Positions 15,696 to 24,874 of a stretch of DNA of 64,000 nt are shown in pieces. Below the pieces are notes generated by a model. The model was not told the origin of the DNA, did no database searches, and saw only the letters and a list, made by a program, of their open reading frames with translations. The DNA is from Bradyrhizobium diazoefficiens USDA 110 (lineage in GTDB: Bacteria; Pseudomonadota; Alphaproteobacteria; Rhizobiales; Xanthobacteraceae). Positions within the stretch are counted from its first letter, which is position 1; each line of letters opens with the position of its first letter. The position numbers and the translations under genes were made by a program. The stretch spans positions 3,396,001-3,460,000 of the forward strand of contig NC_004463.1 of the NCBI RefSeq assembly GCF_000011365.1. Direction: 5' to 3'.

Positions 15696-16856
15696 ATGTC
15701 TCGCCATTACGACGTCGGTGCCGTGCGGAAGGAATTTCCGGCTGTCGAGCGCATCACCTATCTCGACGCCGGCTTCCAGACGCCGCTCGCGCGCCCGGTC
15801 AAGGCGGCGATCGATCTCTTCCTCCGCGAGGGCCTTGAGACGGCCGGCCCCAAGAGCGTGTGGCTCGATCGCGTCGAGCTGACCCGCGAGAAGCTGGCGC
15901 GGTTTCTCGGCGTAGCGGCCGACGAGATCGCCTTCACCAAGAACACCTCGGAAAGCATGAACATTGCCGCCAACGCGCTGCCCCTGCGCGCCGGCGACAA
16001 GGTGCTGATGATCCATGGCGATCATCCCAACAACGCCTATGCGTTCCTCAATCTGCGGCGCAAGGGCGTGACGGTCGAGTTCGTGCCGATGACGGAGATC
16101 GTGAACGCCGACAGCCTTCGTCCGCACATCGACGCGAGCACGCGGGCGATCTCGATGTCGCAGGTGACCTTCCACGCCGGTCATCGTTTTGACGTCGAAA
16201 GCGTCGGCGCCCTCTGTGACGAGCAGGGGCTCTATTTCGTCGTCGACGTCATGCAGGCGATCGGCGTCGTGCCGATCGACGCCAAGGCGATGCGTGCGAC
16301 CTTCATCGGGTCGGGCAGTCACAAGGGGCTGCTCGTGCCGCAAGGGCTTGGGCTGCTGTATTGGGACAAATCGAGGATCGAGCTCGAGCCCGCCTATCTC
16401 GCCGCCGCCAGCCTTGCGGAGGTCCCGGCCGATCTCATCGCCCGGCCCGACCAGCTCGAACTGGCCCCGAGCGCGCGCCGCTTCGAGCTCGGCAATTTCA
16501 ATCTTCCGGCGATCCATGCGCTCGGTGCCTCCCTCGACATGATCGAAGCGCTGGGCGTGCAGAACATCCAGAACCATTGTCTCGATCTCGGCGATCATCT
16601 CATCGCGGGGCTCGACGCGCTGGACGTTCGTCTCGTCGGTCCCCGCGATCGGCAGCACCGCGCGCCGCACATTTACGTCATCGCGCTTCCCGCCGCCGAA
16701 TGGCTCGGCCATTTCGAGCAGAACGGTGTGCGCGTCTCGCCGGAGCGCGATGGCATTCGCGTGTCGTTCGGGATGTTCAACACTTTCGCCGATGTCGATC
16801 GCCTGATCGACATCATCAAGCGGCGCGGCGTGAAGCCGTCGTCCAGGGCCGCCTAG
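15696..16856 (+). CDS. Class V aminotransferase (cysteine desulfurase / isopenicillin N epimerase-like, PLP enzyme)
   Basis: A 386-residue fold-type I PLP enzyme. It begins MSRHYDVGAVRKEFPAVERI, followed by TYLDAGFQTPLARPVKAAI, the phosphate-contacting FTKNTSESMNIAANAL, FVVDVMQAIGVVPID with the PLP-ring aspartate, and the Schiff-base lysine in GSGSHKGLLVPQG. AGGAGAGTGGG precedes ATG 15696. Class V members desulfurate cysteine, deaminate alanine, glycine or serine, or epimerise. The gene is 25 bp upstream of a polar amino acid ABC importer, so it probably acts on the imported compound. The lack of an obvious catalytic cysteine loop near the C-terminus argues against a NifS/IscS housekeeping role. 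Confidence 0.88.
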   Translation: MSRHYDVGAVRKEFPAVERITYLDAGFQTPLARPVKAAIDLFLREGLETAGPKSVWLDRVELTREKLARFLGVAADEIAFTKNTSESMNIAANALPLRAGDKVLMIHGDHPNNAYAFLNLRRKGVTVEFVPMTEIVNADSLRPHIDASTRAISMSQVTFHAGHRFDVESVGALCDEQGLYFVVDVMQAIGVVPIDAKAMRATFIGSGSHKGLLVPQGLGLLYWDKSRIELEPAYLAAASLAEVPADLIARPDQLELAPSARRFELGNFNLPAIHALGASLDMIEALGVQNIQNHCLDLGDHLIAGLDALDVRLVGPRDRQHRAPHIYVIALPAAEWLGHFEQNGVRVSPERDGIRVSFGMFNTFADVDRLIDIIKRRGVKPSSRAA

Positions 16857-16881
16857 GCTGTTCTTCGGAGGGGAGATGCAC

Positions 16882-17784
16882 ATGACGAGTTTTGCGCGTG
16901 TATGGGGCGGCCTAATCGGCCTTGCGGCCGTCGGCACCCTCGCTGGGCCGTCGATCGCGGCCGACAGTCCCACGCTCGCCAAGATCAAGTCGAGCGGTGC
17001 CATCACCATCGGTCACCGCGAGGCCTCCATTCCGTTCTCGTATCTCGGTCCCGATCAAAAGCCGATCGGCTTTTCGCTGGACCTCTGCGCCGGCATCGTC
17101 GAGCGCATCAAGGCGGAGCTCAGCCTGCCCAATCTCGCCGTCAACTACACGCCGGTGAACTCGTCCAACCGGATCCCGCTCATCCAAAGCGGCACCGTCG
17201 ACATCGAGTGTGGCGGCACGGCGAACGACAGGAAGCGGCAGGAGCAGGTCTCGTTCTCGGTCGCCACCTTCGTCAGCCAGCCGCGCTGGCTGGTCAAGGC
17301 GGACAGCGGCCTGAAGACGGCCGGCGATCTCAAGGGCAAGACGATCGTCGTGACCCAGGGTTCCAATGCCGTCGGCTTCGCGCAAGGCGTGAATGCAAAG
17401 GAGCAGCTCGGATTCAACATCGTCCAGGCGAAAGACCATGCGGAATCCTTCCTGATGCTCAACACCGGCCGCGCGGCCGCCTTCATGGAGGACGACATCC
17501 TGCTCGCCGGCCTCAAGGCCGCAGCGCCGAAACCGGATGCGCTGATCTTCCTCCCCGAGGGCTATGCCAAGATCTATTATGGTCTGATGTTCACGAAGGG
17601 CGATGCCGGCTTCAAGGCGCTCGTCGACGACGTCTTGTCGAAGCAGATGGCGTCGGGGCAGTTCGAAAAGACCTACGCGAAGTGGTTCACGCGGGGGATT
17701 CCGCCAAAAGGCGAGAATCTTGCCTTTCCGCTGACCGACGAACTGAAGGAACGGATCGCGCATCCCAGCGATGCCGTCGATTAG
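16882..17784 (+). CDS. Polar amino acid ABC transporter, periplasmic binding protein
   Basis: About 300 residues with a signal peptide (GGLIGLAAVGTLAGPSIAA). The family 3 binding-protein fold is shown by LAKIKSSGAITIGHREASIP, PIGFSLDLCAGIVERIKAEL, SGTVDIECGGTANDRKRQEQ and DLKGKTIVVTQGSNA. It most resembles glutamate/aspartate receptors of the GltI group; the arginine in ANDRKR would contact the ligand carboxylate. GGAGG at 16867 is 10 nt before ATG 16882 but only 4 nt before ATG 16876, so I prefer the former. Two permease genes and an ATPase gene follow. Confidence 0.92.
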   Translation: MTSFARVWGGLIGLAAVGTLAGPSIAADSPTLAKIKSSGAITIGHREASIPFSYLGPDQKPIGFSLDLCAGIVERIKAELSLPNLAVNYTPVNSSNRIPLIQSGTVDIECGGTANDRKRQEQVSFSVATFVSQPRWLVKADSGLKTAGDLKGKTIVVTQGSNAVGFAQGVNAKEQLGFNIVQAKDHAESFLMLNTGRAAAFMEDDILLAGLKAAAPKPDALIFLPEGYAKIYYGLMFTKGDAGFKALVDDVLSKQMASGQFEKTYAKWFTRGIPPKGENLAFPLTDELKERIAHPSDAVD

Positions 17785-17854
17785 TCGGAGAACCATATCG
17801 CGGAATCTTTCCGCACGCTGATCCTCTCTTGTATCCGGAGCTTCGAGGTTCGCC

Positions 17855-18649
17855 ATGTTCGCGGTGCTCTTTGAACAGACGGCGGATGGCCAGCGCTACA
17901 TCGACTGGCTTCTGTCGGGCCTCGGCTGGACCCTGGCCCTGGCGTTCTTCGGCTGGTGGATTGCCTTTGCGATCGGGATCGTCGTCGGGATCGGCCGCAC
18001 CGTGCAGAACCGGGCCATCGCTGCGCTTGCGCGCCTGTATGTGGAGATTTTCCGCAACATCCCCGTCCTGGCGCAGATGTTTCTCTGGTACTTCGTCCTG
18101 CCGGAGATTCTTCCCGTCACGCTCGGAAATGCCATCAAGCAGATTCCGCCGCCCTGGGGATCATTCGTCCCCGCACTTCTGTGCCTCGGCCTCTACACCG
18201 CGGCCCGGATCGCCGAGCAGGTTCGGGCCGGGATCGAGGCCCTGCCGAGAGGGCAGACCGAGGCGGCAAGCGCACTCGGACTCACCGCCTATCTGACCTA
18301 CCGCCATATCATCGTGCCGCAGGCGCTGCGTTTGATCGTGCCAAGCCTCACCAGCGAGGTGATGGGCATCTACAAGAACACCTCGGTCGCACTGACGATC
18401 GGGCTGATGGAGCTCACGGCTCAGGCGCGCCAGATCAGCGAGGCGACGTTCCAGACCTTCACGGCTTTCGGCGCCGCGACCCTGATCTATCTCGCGCTGG
18501 CGCTGATCGCCTATCAGGGGATGGCGCTGATCGACAGGGCCGTGCGCATTCCGGGCACAGGGCGTGCGGAGGATGCGATCGAGCCGAGCCTGGCCGACGA
18601 CGTCGGGCAGGCCGGCTCGTTGCCCTCAGGGATGGAGGTCGTGAAATGA
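17855..18649 (+). CDS. Polar amino acid ABC transporter permease 1
   Basis: A 264-residue inner-membrane permease of the His/Glu/Gln/Arg class, with an N-terminal segment [19 protein letters not shown] and a membrane domain containing [20 protein letters not shown]. The cytoplasmic EAA loop, which docks on the ATPase, is [22 protein letters not shown]. It resembles GltJ. Its stop overlaps the ATG of the second permease (ATGA). The C-terminal 30 residues after RAVRIPGTG are polar and longer than usual. Confidence 0.92.
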   Translation: MFAVLFEQTADGQRYIDWLLSGLGWTLALAFFGWWIAFAIGIVVGIGRTVQNRAIAALARLYVEIFRNIPVLAQMFLWYFVLPEILPVTLGNAIKQIPPPWGSFVPALLCLGLYTAARIAEQVRAGIEALPRGQTEAASALGLTAYLTYRHIIVPQALRLIVPSLTSEVMGIYKNTSVALTIGLMELTAQARQISEATFQTFTAFGAATLIYLALALIAYQGMALIDRAVRIPGTGRAEDAIEPSLADDVGQAGSLPSGMEVVK

Positions 18650-19341
18650 ACAGCCTCGATTTCTCGATTGTTCTGCAGGCGTGGCCCTATCTCTGGTCCG
18701 GATTGCTGTTTTCGCTGGCGCTGACCGCGGTGGCCTTCGTGGTCGGCATGATCCTGGGCACCTGCCTTGCGCTGTTGCAGCACTTCGAAGTGCCGGTGAT
18801 CGGGAAGGTCGTGCGCGGCTACATCGCCCTGATCCGCTCGATCCCCCTGATCCTCGTCCTGTTCTGGTTCTTCTTCCTGGTGCCGATCGTGCTCGGCCAT
18901 CTCAGCGGAAACGGTCGCCCGATTCCGATCGGCGCCACCTGGACCGCCTTCATCACCTTCGGCCTGTTCGAGGCGGCCTATTATTCGGAAATCATCCGCG
19001 TCGGATTGCGCGCCGTGAACCGCGGACAGTTCGAGGCGTGCCAGGCGCTCGCACTGTCCACCTTCGAGACCTATCGCAGCGTGATCCTGCCGCAGGTGCT
19101 CCGCGTGGCGAGCCCGATCATCCTGAGCCAGACCATCATCCTGTTCCAGGATACCTCGCTGGTCTACGTGCTCTCGCTCACCGACCTGCTCGGCGCGGCC
19201 TCGAAGCTCGCGCAGCTCAACGGTCGTCTCGTCGAGATGTATCTCGTGGTCGTCGTGGTCTACCTCGCCATCAGTTCGGCGGCATCGCAAGGCGTCGCAT
19301 TGCTGCGCAAGCGCTATGCCATCGCCGGAGTGCGCCGATGA
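18646..19341 (+). CDS. Polar amino acid ABC transporter permease 2
   Basis: A 231-residue permease, GltK-like: [20 protein letters not shown], then [20 protein letters not shown] and the EAA loop [20 protein letters not shown]. It forms the heterodimeric channel with the preceding permease. ATG 18646 overlaps the previous stop. The C-terminus runs into the ATPase gene; an ATGA at 19338 could start that gene, but a better ribosome site is 24 nt further on. Confidence 0.92.
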   Translation: MNSLDFSIVLQAWPYLWSGLLFSLALTAVAFVVGMILGTCLALLQHFEVPVIGKVVRGYIALIRSIPLILVLFWFFFLVPIVLGHLSGNGRPIPIGATWTAFITFGLFEAAYYSEIIRVGLRAVNRGQFEACQALALSTFETYRSVILPQVLRVASPIILSQTIILFQDTSLVYVLSLTDLLGAASKLAQLNGRLVEMYLVVVVVYLAISSAASQGVALLRKRYAIAGVRR

Positions 19342-19361
19342 GAAACCTTAGGGAGAAGAAG

Positions 19362-20132
19362 ATGGCTCGGGAGATTGCCGCGAACGAGACGGGCCGATCC
19401 GCGGCCATCGTCACCGTGGAAAACGTGGTGAAGCGGTTCGGCGGCTTCACGGCCCTGAGTGACGTCAATCTCAGCGTGAGGGCAGGCGAGAAGATCGTGC
19501 TTTGCGGACCTTCGGGCTCGGGCAAGTCGACGCTGATCCGTTGCATCAACCACATCGAGAAGCATGACGGCGGCCGCATCGTCGTCGACGGCATCGAGCT
19601 GTCGGACCGGATGAGCGACATCAACGACGTCCGCCGCGAGGTCGGCATGGTGTTCCAGAGCTTTAACCTGTTTCCGCATCTCTCAGTCGTCGAGAACTGC
19701 ATGCTGGCCCCGATCAAGGTGCGCGGTCTGTCGCGCGCGGAGGCGCATGAGCGTGCGATCGGTGTCTTGCGCAAGGTACGCATCCACGACCAGGCGAGCA
19801 AATATCCGGGACAGCTCTCCGGCGGCCAGCAGCAGCGCGTTGCCATTGCCCGCGCCCTCTGCATGCAGCCGAAGATCATGCTGTTCGACGAGCCGACCTC
19901 CGCACTCGATCCGGAGATGGTCAAGGAGGTGCTCGACACCATGGTGGAGCTCGCGCGCGACGGAATGACCATGGTGTGCGTCACGCACGAGATGGGCTTT
20001 GCCCGCGAAGTCGCCGACAGGGTGGTCTTCATGGATCGCGGCGCCATCGTCGAGGAGGCGGATCCCGAAACCTTCTTCCGCGCGCCGAGGACGGAGCGGG
20101 CGAGGGCGTTCCTCGGCCAGATCATTCATTGA
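19362..20132 (+). CDS. Polar amino acid ABC transporter ATP-binding protein
   Basis: A 256-residue ATPase with Walker [16 protein letters not shown]-loop [10 protein letters not shown], signature [15 protein letters not shown], Walker [15 protein letters not shown] and the switch histidine in CVTHEMGFA. It is the GlnQ/GltL type. ATG 19362 is preferred because AGGGAGA is 6 nt upstream; ATG 19338, overlapping the permease stop, is the alternative and adds 8 residues. With the genes before it, it completes an aminotransferase-binding protein-permease-permease-ATPase operon facing an IclR regulator. Confidence 0.94.
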   Translation: MAREIAANETGRSAAIVTVENVVKRFGGFTALSDVNLSVRAGEKIVLCGPSGSGKSTLIRCINHIEKHDGGRIVVDGIELSDRMSDINDVRREVGMVFQSFNLFPHLSVVENCMLAPIKVRGLSRAEAHERAIGVLRKVRIHDQASKYPGQLSGGQQQRVAIARALCMQPKIMLFDEPTSALDPEMVKEVLDTMVELARDGMTMVCVTHEMGFAREVADRVVFMDRGAIVEEADPETFFRAPRTERARAFLGQIIH

Positions 20133-20457
20133 TCGGGAGCGGCGTCAGGTTTCAGGAAGATGGCGGCACGCGACTGCGAATTCGTATGCTTGCGGGAGCC
20201 TGGCATCCAAATCCAACTCTAGGCTCCGACATGAAAACACCCGCGGCGGATTGCTCCGCGCGGGTGTTACGAACTTTCGATCTTGCCATTCTGCCAGTGT
20301 TTTGCCCGACAAGTCAAAGGCGGCAAAAATGGTCGCGTGGCCGAGGTCGCGCGGCTGCTGATGGGTCGCTTAAATTAGCTAACAGTTTCAATGCCCCCGC
20401 TACTGTGCATGGGGTTGTTTTTTCAGTTTTGTTTTGAGCGTGCCTTAGCAATCGTGC
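20133..20457. other. Intergenic region after the ABC operon
   Basis: No gene seen. It contains a terminator-like hairpin (listed separately) and, at 20298-20316, GTGTTTTGCCCGACAAGTC, which recalls a short motif I associate with Bradyrhizobium intergenic DNA. The T-rich tract at 20411-20435 lies just past the 3' end of the convergent DUF1254 gene. Confidence 0.5.
20236..20268 (+). terminator. Hairpin downstream of the ABC operon
   Basis: AACACCCGCG (20236-20245) pairs perfectly with CGCGGGTGTT (20259-20268) around a 13 nt loop. It lies 104 bp beyond the ATPase stop. Only a short, interrupted T stretch follows, so termination strength is uncertain. Confidence 0.5.
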
Positions 20458-21042
20458 TCAGCGCCGTCCGCGCGGCGTCTCGGCCTTGGCCGGCACCTCG
20501 GTCTGCGGCGCGCAGGTCGCGGCCGCAAGCGTCGCTTGCGCCTGCGGCATCAGGCCGGGCTCGGCGGCGAGCGCCTTCATCACGATCAGGCCGGTTGTAG
20601 CAGGGGAATCGATGATCAGGCGGTCGGCCGCGGTGATCTCCTCGTCCTCGGGCAGCTCGTTGTGCTGCGCTTCCGTCATCAGGTCGAGCTCGATCACCTT
20701 CTTGCCCGCGGAGCGGTCGTTGATGGCGTAATAGGCGATCTCGTTGCGGGTGTAGAACGACACCGAGGTGTAGGCTTGGCTGACGGGGACGGTGAGCTTG
20801 ATCGGCCCGCCCGACAGGTCGTAGCGGCAGATCGCCAGCGCAAAGGCCGGGTCCATGAACGGCATCGGCGAGGTGTTGGGATCGGCGAGGGGAAGCTGGG
20901 TGACGCCGTTGAGCTTCGTCATCGGCGTCAGCCGCGAATAGGCGTCCTGCGTCGCGATGCGCGGCAGCGCCAGCACGCTGACGAGATGGACGACGAGGCC
21001 GAGCACCACGCCGGCAACGATGGTGAAGGCGAGCCGGATCAT
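20458..21042 (-). CDS. DUF1254 domain protein, membrane-anchored
   Basis: A 194-residue protein with one N-terminal membrane segment (IRLAFTIVAGVVLGLVVHLVSVLAL) and a DUF1254-like body: LADPNTSPMPFMDPAFALAI, CRYDLSGGPIKLTVPV, YTSVSFYTRNEIAYYAIND. In larger proteins DUF1254 and DUF1214 occur fused; here they are separate neighbouring genes. Its ATG overlaps the stop of the DUF1214 gene, so both are co-translated and probably interact. No function is established. Confidence 0.82.
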   Translation of the reverse strand: MIRLAFTIVAGVVLGLVVHLVSVLALPRIATQDAYSRLTPMTKLNGVTQLPLADPNTSPMPFMDPAFALAICRYDLSGGPIKLTVPVSQAYTSVSFYTRNEIAYYAINDRSAGKKVIELDLMTEAQHNELPEDEEITAADRLIIDSPATTGLIVMKALAAEPGLMPQAQATLAAATCAPQTEVPAKAETPRGRR

Positions 21043-21617
21043 GAGCAGCCCACCGTCGAGATCGTCGGCATCGGCGCATCGCGCTGGGTGCGCGTCGCAA
21101 CGCCGACCGGGGTGTCGTAGAGGCGCAGCATCAGGGCGTAGCGCTCGATGCCGCCGGTCGGCAGCCAGTTGCCGGAGCGCGAGCGCGAGGCGATGCGGAT
21201 CTCGAATGTGCCGTCGGACTGCCGCACGATCTCCTGGCTGGTGAAGCCGTAGCGCTGCAGCGAATTGGCGACGAGATGCCCCTTGCGGTCGTACAGCGTC
21301 AGCGTCCAGAACCGCGCCGGCGGCGTCACGCCGGAGACGATCACATCGCAGCGGCCGTCGAGCGCCTTCTTCTTGTCGTCGGCGGTGGCGGTGAAGGCGA
21401 CCCCGTCGCCGGTGCCGATCGGCAGCTCGCCGTTGCGCACGATGGTGGCGCGCGAATAGGGGTCGACGTCGGCGGTGCCGGTGCGCGGGCGCGCGGTCCA
21501 GGGGCCGATGGTCAGCGCGCCGATCTCGGTGCCGCGCGTCGTCGTCATCCAGGTCGCGCCGACGCCCACCACGGTCGCGAGCAGGAGGGCAGTCAATGTG
21601 GTCAGGATCAGCCGCAC
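21039..21617 (-). CDS. DUF1214 domain protein, membrane-anchored
   Basis: A 192-residue protein with an N-terminal membrane segment (LILTTLTALLLATVVGVGATW) and a DUF1214 body: WTARPRTGTADVDPYSRATI, RCDVIVSGVTPPARFWTLTL, RIASRSRSGNWLPTGGIERY and ALMLRLYDTPVGV. It starts 9 bp after the stop of the penicillin-binding protein gene on the same strand and overlaps the DUF1254 gene downstream, so the three genes look like one operon. The envelope location and the neighbour suggest a cell-wall or periplasmic role (inference). Confidence 0.85.
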   Translation of the reverse strand: MRLILTTLTALLLATVVGVGATWMTTTRGTEIGALTIGPWTARPRTGTADVDPYSRATIVRNGELPIGTGDGVAFTATADDKKKALDGRCDVIVSGVTPPARFWTLTLYDRKGHLVANSLQRYGFTSQEIVRQSDGTFEIRIASRSRSGNWLPTGGIERYALMLRLYDTPVGVATRTQRDAPMPTISTVGCS

Positions 21618-21626
21618 GGGTTTCGA

Positions 21627-23912
21627 TCAGTTCTTACGCGGGGCGGATGCGTTCGCATTCTCTTCCGCATAGTTCTGCGGGAAGGCGAGCGCGCTTGTCG
21701 ATGAGGCCGGCCTGGCGGGCTTGCCGTCGCTCGCGGCCGACTTGTTCGCGGTCTTGGCCGCTTCATCCAGCAGCTTCTCGACGCGCACCAGGATGTCGGC
21801 GCCGCGCTTGGTCAGCACGGGCGGCGGACCGGGCTTGGTCTCCAGCACTTTTGGCGCTGCATTGGCTTGCGCGGCCATCGGCTGCGGCGGCAGCTTCTGG
21901 CCCATGCCGATGCCGGGGATTTCCCGGACCTCGACGCCTTGATGCGCCGCGACCATGATGTCGTGCCAGGTCTGCGCCGGCAGCGAGCCGCCGGTCATGC
22001 GGTTGGTCGGCGAATAGTCGTCGTTGCCGTACCAGACCGCGCAGGTGAAATTGCCGGTGTAGCCGACGAACCAGGCATCGCGATACGCATTGGTCGTGCC
22101 GGTTTTGCCCGCGGTCGGAATGCCGTCGAGCGCGGCGCGGCGCGCCGTGCCTTCGCTGACGACGTGGCTCATCATCCCGGCCATGTCGGCGGCGATGTTC
22201 GGCGGAATGGCCTGCTTCGGCTTCGGGCCGTCGCGGTCCCAGCGCCAGACGAGATCACCGGCGCCGGTGCGCACCTCCAGCACCGAATGCGGCGTCACCG
22301 ACTTGCCGCGATTGGGGAAGGTCGCGTAGGCAACCGCGTGCTCGAGCACGGTGACTTCGTCCGAGCCGATCGGCAGCGAGGGCGTGTCGGGCAGCGGCGC
22401 CTTGAGGCCGAAGCGGCGGGCGACCTCGACGATCTTGGCGCGGCCGATCTTGGCCGGGTTCGGCGCCTTCGGCTGCTCCTTCTGCCCGATCGCGATCGAG
22501 AGCTTGACCGGCACCACGTTGATCGAGCGCGTGATCGCCTGCGTCAGCGTCACCGCGCCGGAATAGGAATGGCCATAGTTCTGCGGACACCAATTGCCGA
22601 TGCAGACCGGGCCGTCGACCACGATCGAGTTCGGCGTGAAGCCGTTCAGAAGCGCGGTGGTGTAGACGTAGGGCTTGAACGAGGAGCCGGGCTGGCGATA
22701 GGCGTCGGTGGCGCGGTTGAACTGGCTGGCGCCGTAGTCGCGGCCGCCGACCATGGCGCGGATGCCGCCGTCGAGATCGGAGACGACGGTCGCGGCCTGG
22801 GTCGCGTGATAGTCGCGGCCGAACTGGCGCAGCTGGTTCTCGATGGCGTCTTCCGCGGCCTTCTGCACGTTGGCGTCGATGGCGAGGCGCACCACGAAGA
22901 CGCGCTCGGTGTAGGACTTCGGGAAGGTGTCGACCAGCTTGCGCATCTCGTCGAAGGCGTAGTCGAGATAGTAGTTCGGCGAAGCCTCGTCGCGGCGGTC
23001 GACCGCGAAGGCGGGGTTGCGGCGGGCGCCGAACACCTGGCCCTCGGTCATGAAGCCGGCATCGACGAGGTTGTCGAGCACGACGTTGGCGCGGGCGCGC
23101 GCGGCAGGCAGGTTGATGTGGGGGGCGTATTTGGTCGGCGCCTTGAACAGGCCGGCGAGCATCGCAGCCTCCGCCAGCGTCACGTCGCGCGCGGACTTGT
23201 TGAAGTAGAAATGCGCCGCGCCGTCGACGCCGAACGTGCCGCCGCCCATATAGGCGCGGTCGAGATAGAGCTTGAGAATCTCGTTCTTGGTCAGGCGCCA
23301 TTCCAGCCAGACCGCGAGGAAGGCTTCGTTGACCTTGCGCTCGATGGTGCGCTCGTTGCTCAGGAACAGGTTCTTGGCGAGCTGCTGGGTGATCGAGGAG
23401 CCGCCCTGGCGGACGCCGCCGGCCTGGGCGTTGGTGACGAGCGCGCGCGCGGTGCCGGCGATGTCGATGCCGAAATGCTCGTAGAAGCGGCGGTCCTCGG
23501 TCGCCAGCGTCGCCTTGATCAGCACGTCAGGAAAATCTTCCAGCGGGATCGAGTCGTTGTGCTTGATGCCGCGGCTGCCGATCGGGTTGCCGTAGCGGTC
23601 GAGGAAGGTCACCGCGAGGTCGGATTTCTTCAGCCAGTCCTCGTCCGCGGTCTCGCGGAAGGCGGGGATAGCGAGCGTGAGCATCACGACGAGGCCGCCG
23701 AGCCCGAGGGTCGCGGCTTCCGACAGCGGCTCGATGAACACCCAGCGCTTCCACCGCCCGACATAGAAGCGGTCCATGAAGGTCGAGTAGCGCTCGTAGA
23801 GCTCGCGGATGCCCTTGGCCGAGGAGAACAGCGAGGAGTCGATGCGCGCATCGAGATCCAGGAAGAAATTCCGGACCTTCTGCTTCCAATGCGGTGGTAT
23901 GATCTGGCGCAC
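21627..23912 (-). CDS. Class A penicillin-binding protein (PBP1A-type glycosyltransferase/transpeptidase)
   Basis: A 761-residue bifunctional peptidoglycan synthase. After a cytoplasmic N-terminus and one membrane segment (LGLGGLVVMLTLAIPAF) comes the glycosyltransferase domain with ATEDRRFYEHFGID, GGSSITQQLAKNLFL and RKVNEAFLAVWLE. The transpeptidase follows, with the active serine in QPGSSFKPYVYTT, SIN in ITRSINVVPV and KTGTTNAYRDAWFVG. The C-terminus is a proline- and alanine-rich cytoplasm-like tail without a known domain. It polymerises lipid II and crosslinks stems. It heads a probable operon with the DUF1214 and DUF1254 genes. Confidence 0.95.
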   Translation of the reverse strand: MRQIIPPHWKQKVRNFFLDLDARIDSSLFSSAKGIRELYERYSTFMDRFYVGRWKRWVFIEPLSEAATLGLGGLVVMLTLAIPAFRETADEDWLKKSDLAVTFLDRYGNPIGSRGIKHNDSIPLEDFPDVLIKATLATEDRRFYEHFGIDIAGTARALVTNAQAGGVRQGGSSITQQLAKNLFLSNERTIERKVNEAFLAVWLEWRLTKNEILKLYLDRAYMGGGTFGVDGAAHFYFNKSARDVTLAEAAMLAGLFKAPTKYAPHINLPAARARANVVLDNLVDAGFMTEGQVFGARRNPAFAVDRRDEASPNYYLDYAFDEMRKLVDTFPKSYTERVFVVRLAIDANVQKAAEDAIENQLRQFGRDYHATQAATVVSDLDGGIRAMVGGRDYGASQFNRATDAYRQPGSSFKPYVYTTALLNGFTPNSIVVDGPVCIGNWCPQNYGHSYSGAVTLTQAITRSINVVPVKLSIAIGQKEQPKAPNPAKIGRAKIVEVARRFGLKAPLPDTPSLPIGSDEVTVLEHAVAYATFPNRGKSVTPHSVLEVRTGAGDLVWRWDRDGPKPKQAIPPNIAADMAGMMSHVVSEGTARRAALDGIPTAGKTGTTNAYRDAWFVGYTGNFTCAVWYGNDDYSPTNRMTGGSLPAQTWHDIMVAAHQGVEVREIPGIGMGQKLPPQPMAAQANAAPKVLETKPGPPPVLTKRGADILVRVEKLLDEAAKTANKSAASDGKPARPASSTSALAFPQNYAEENANASAPRKN

Positions 23913-24206
23913 CTAGAACCCTTGAGGCTCGGTTCGAAACCGTTCAAGCACCCGGCCGGGGCGGCATCGAGACGTCTTGAGGGAATGTTGCGGCAAACCC
24001 AAGGCGCCCGGTTCGCGTCCTTTGGGGACTTGCTGTTCCTTCTAGCCGAGCAGGGCCTATAAACCAATGGTCAGGCTCGCGATTTTGAACAACAGGCCTA
24101 ATTGACCCCGGGTCATTACGGGCCTCCCGGGGGCGTTGCTTGCAGCATCGCAGGCACACGGCCTAGATGGGTTAACCGTAGCTCTTTCGAACTCTTGTTG
24201 AGGCGC

Positions 24207-24722
24207 ATGACCGCAGCTCCCAAACGACCTTCAGGCCAGGAAGGATTCTTCTGGAAAACCAAGACGTTGGAAGAGATGTCGGGGGCCGAATGGGAGAGCC
24301 TGTGCGACGGCTGCGGCCGCTGCTGCCTGAACAAGCTCGAGGATGAGGACACCGGCGACATCTATTTCACCCATGTCGGCTGCAAGCTGCTCGATGCCGG
24401 GACCTGCGGCTGCAAGGACTACCCGAATCGTTCCGACAAGGTTCCGGACTGCGTCCGCCTGACCCCGGCCAATGTCCGCACCCTGAACTGGCTGCCGCCG
24501 AGCTGCGGCTACAAGCTCGTCGCCGAGGGCCGCGACCTCTATTGGTGGCATCCGCTGGTATCGGGTGATCCCAACACCGTGCATGAGGCGGGCGTCTCCG
24601 TGCGCGGCCGGGTCGAGGGCAGCGAGGAGGAGATCCCGGACGCGGACCTCGAGGACCACATCGTGCAATGGCCGGCCCTGCTGCCGAAACGGGCACGCCT
24701 GAAGCGACGTCCGAAGGACTGA
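24207..24722 (+). CDS. YcgN/UPF0260-family cysteine cluster protein
   Basis: A 171-residue protein with [14 protein letters not shown] near residue 33, followed by [17 protein letters not shown] and [11 protein letters not shown]. This is the Fe-S or zinc cysteine-cluster pattern of the YcgN (UPF0260) and YkgJ families. ATG 24207 begins the family-like protein; upstream in-frame sequence has a different character. The cysteines may bind a metal cluster; the biochemical role is unknown. It is divergent from the PBP gene, and the next gene downstream is an exporter. Confidence 0.9.
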
Positions 24723-24874
24723 TCTGCCGCACGGATCACGTGTTCGGGATGACCCGGCGGCGGGATGCACCCATGCGCCGCGGTGCCTGCCTGGGAAGAA
24801 CTTTGCTGTCTACATTGGACTGCATAGAACGAATCCTTCGCGGCGTTGCGCCGCCTCAACGGCTTCCGATCGAG

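Noticed and set aside
15639..17009. 456-codon reverse frame over the aminotransferase gene.
   Set aside because: The forward frame has PLP-enzyme motifs and a good ribosome site; the reverse frame has none.
20133..20457. Possible tRNA or small RNA gene in the gap after the ABC operon.
   Set aside because: No cloverleaf, no TTCGANNC arm and no CCA-like end; only a hairpin and T-rich tracts are visible.
21867..24062. A 731-codon open frame on the plus strand opposite the penicillin-binding protein gene.
   Set aside because: It is antisense to a clearly real PBP, has a His/Arg/Gly/Val-rich composition typical of reverse frames in GC-rich DNA, and no known motif.
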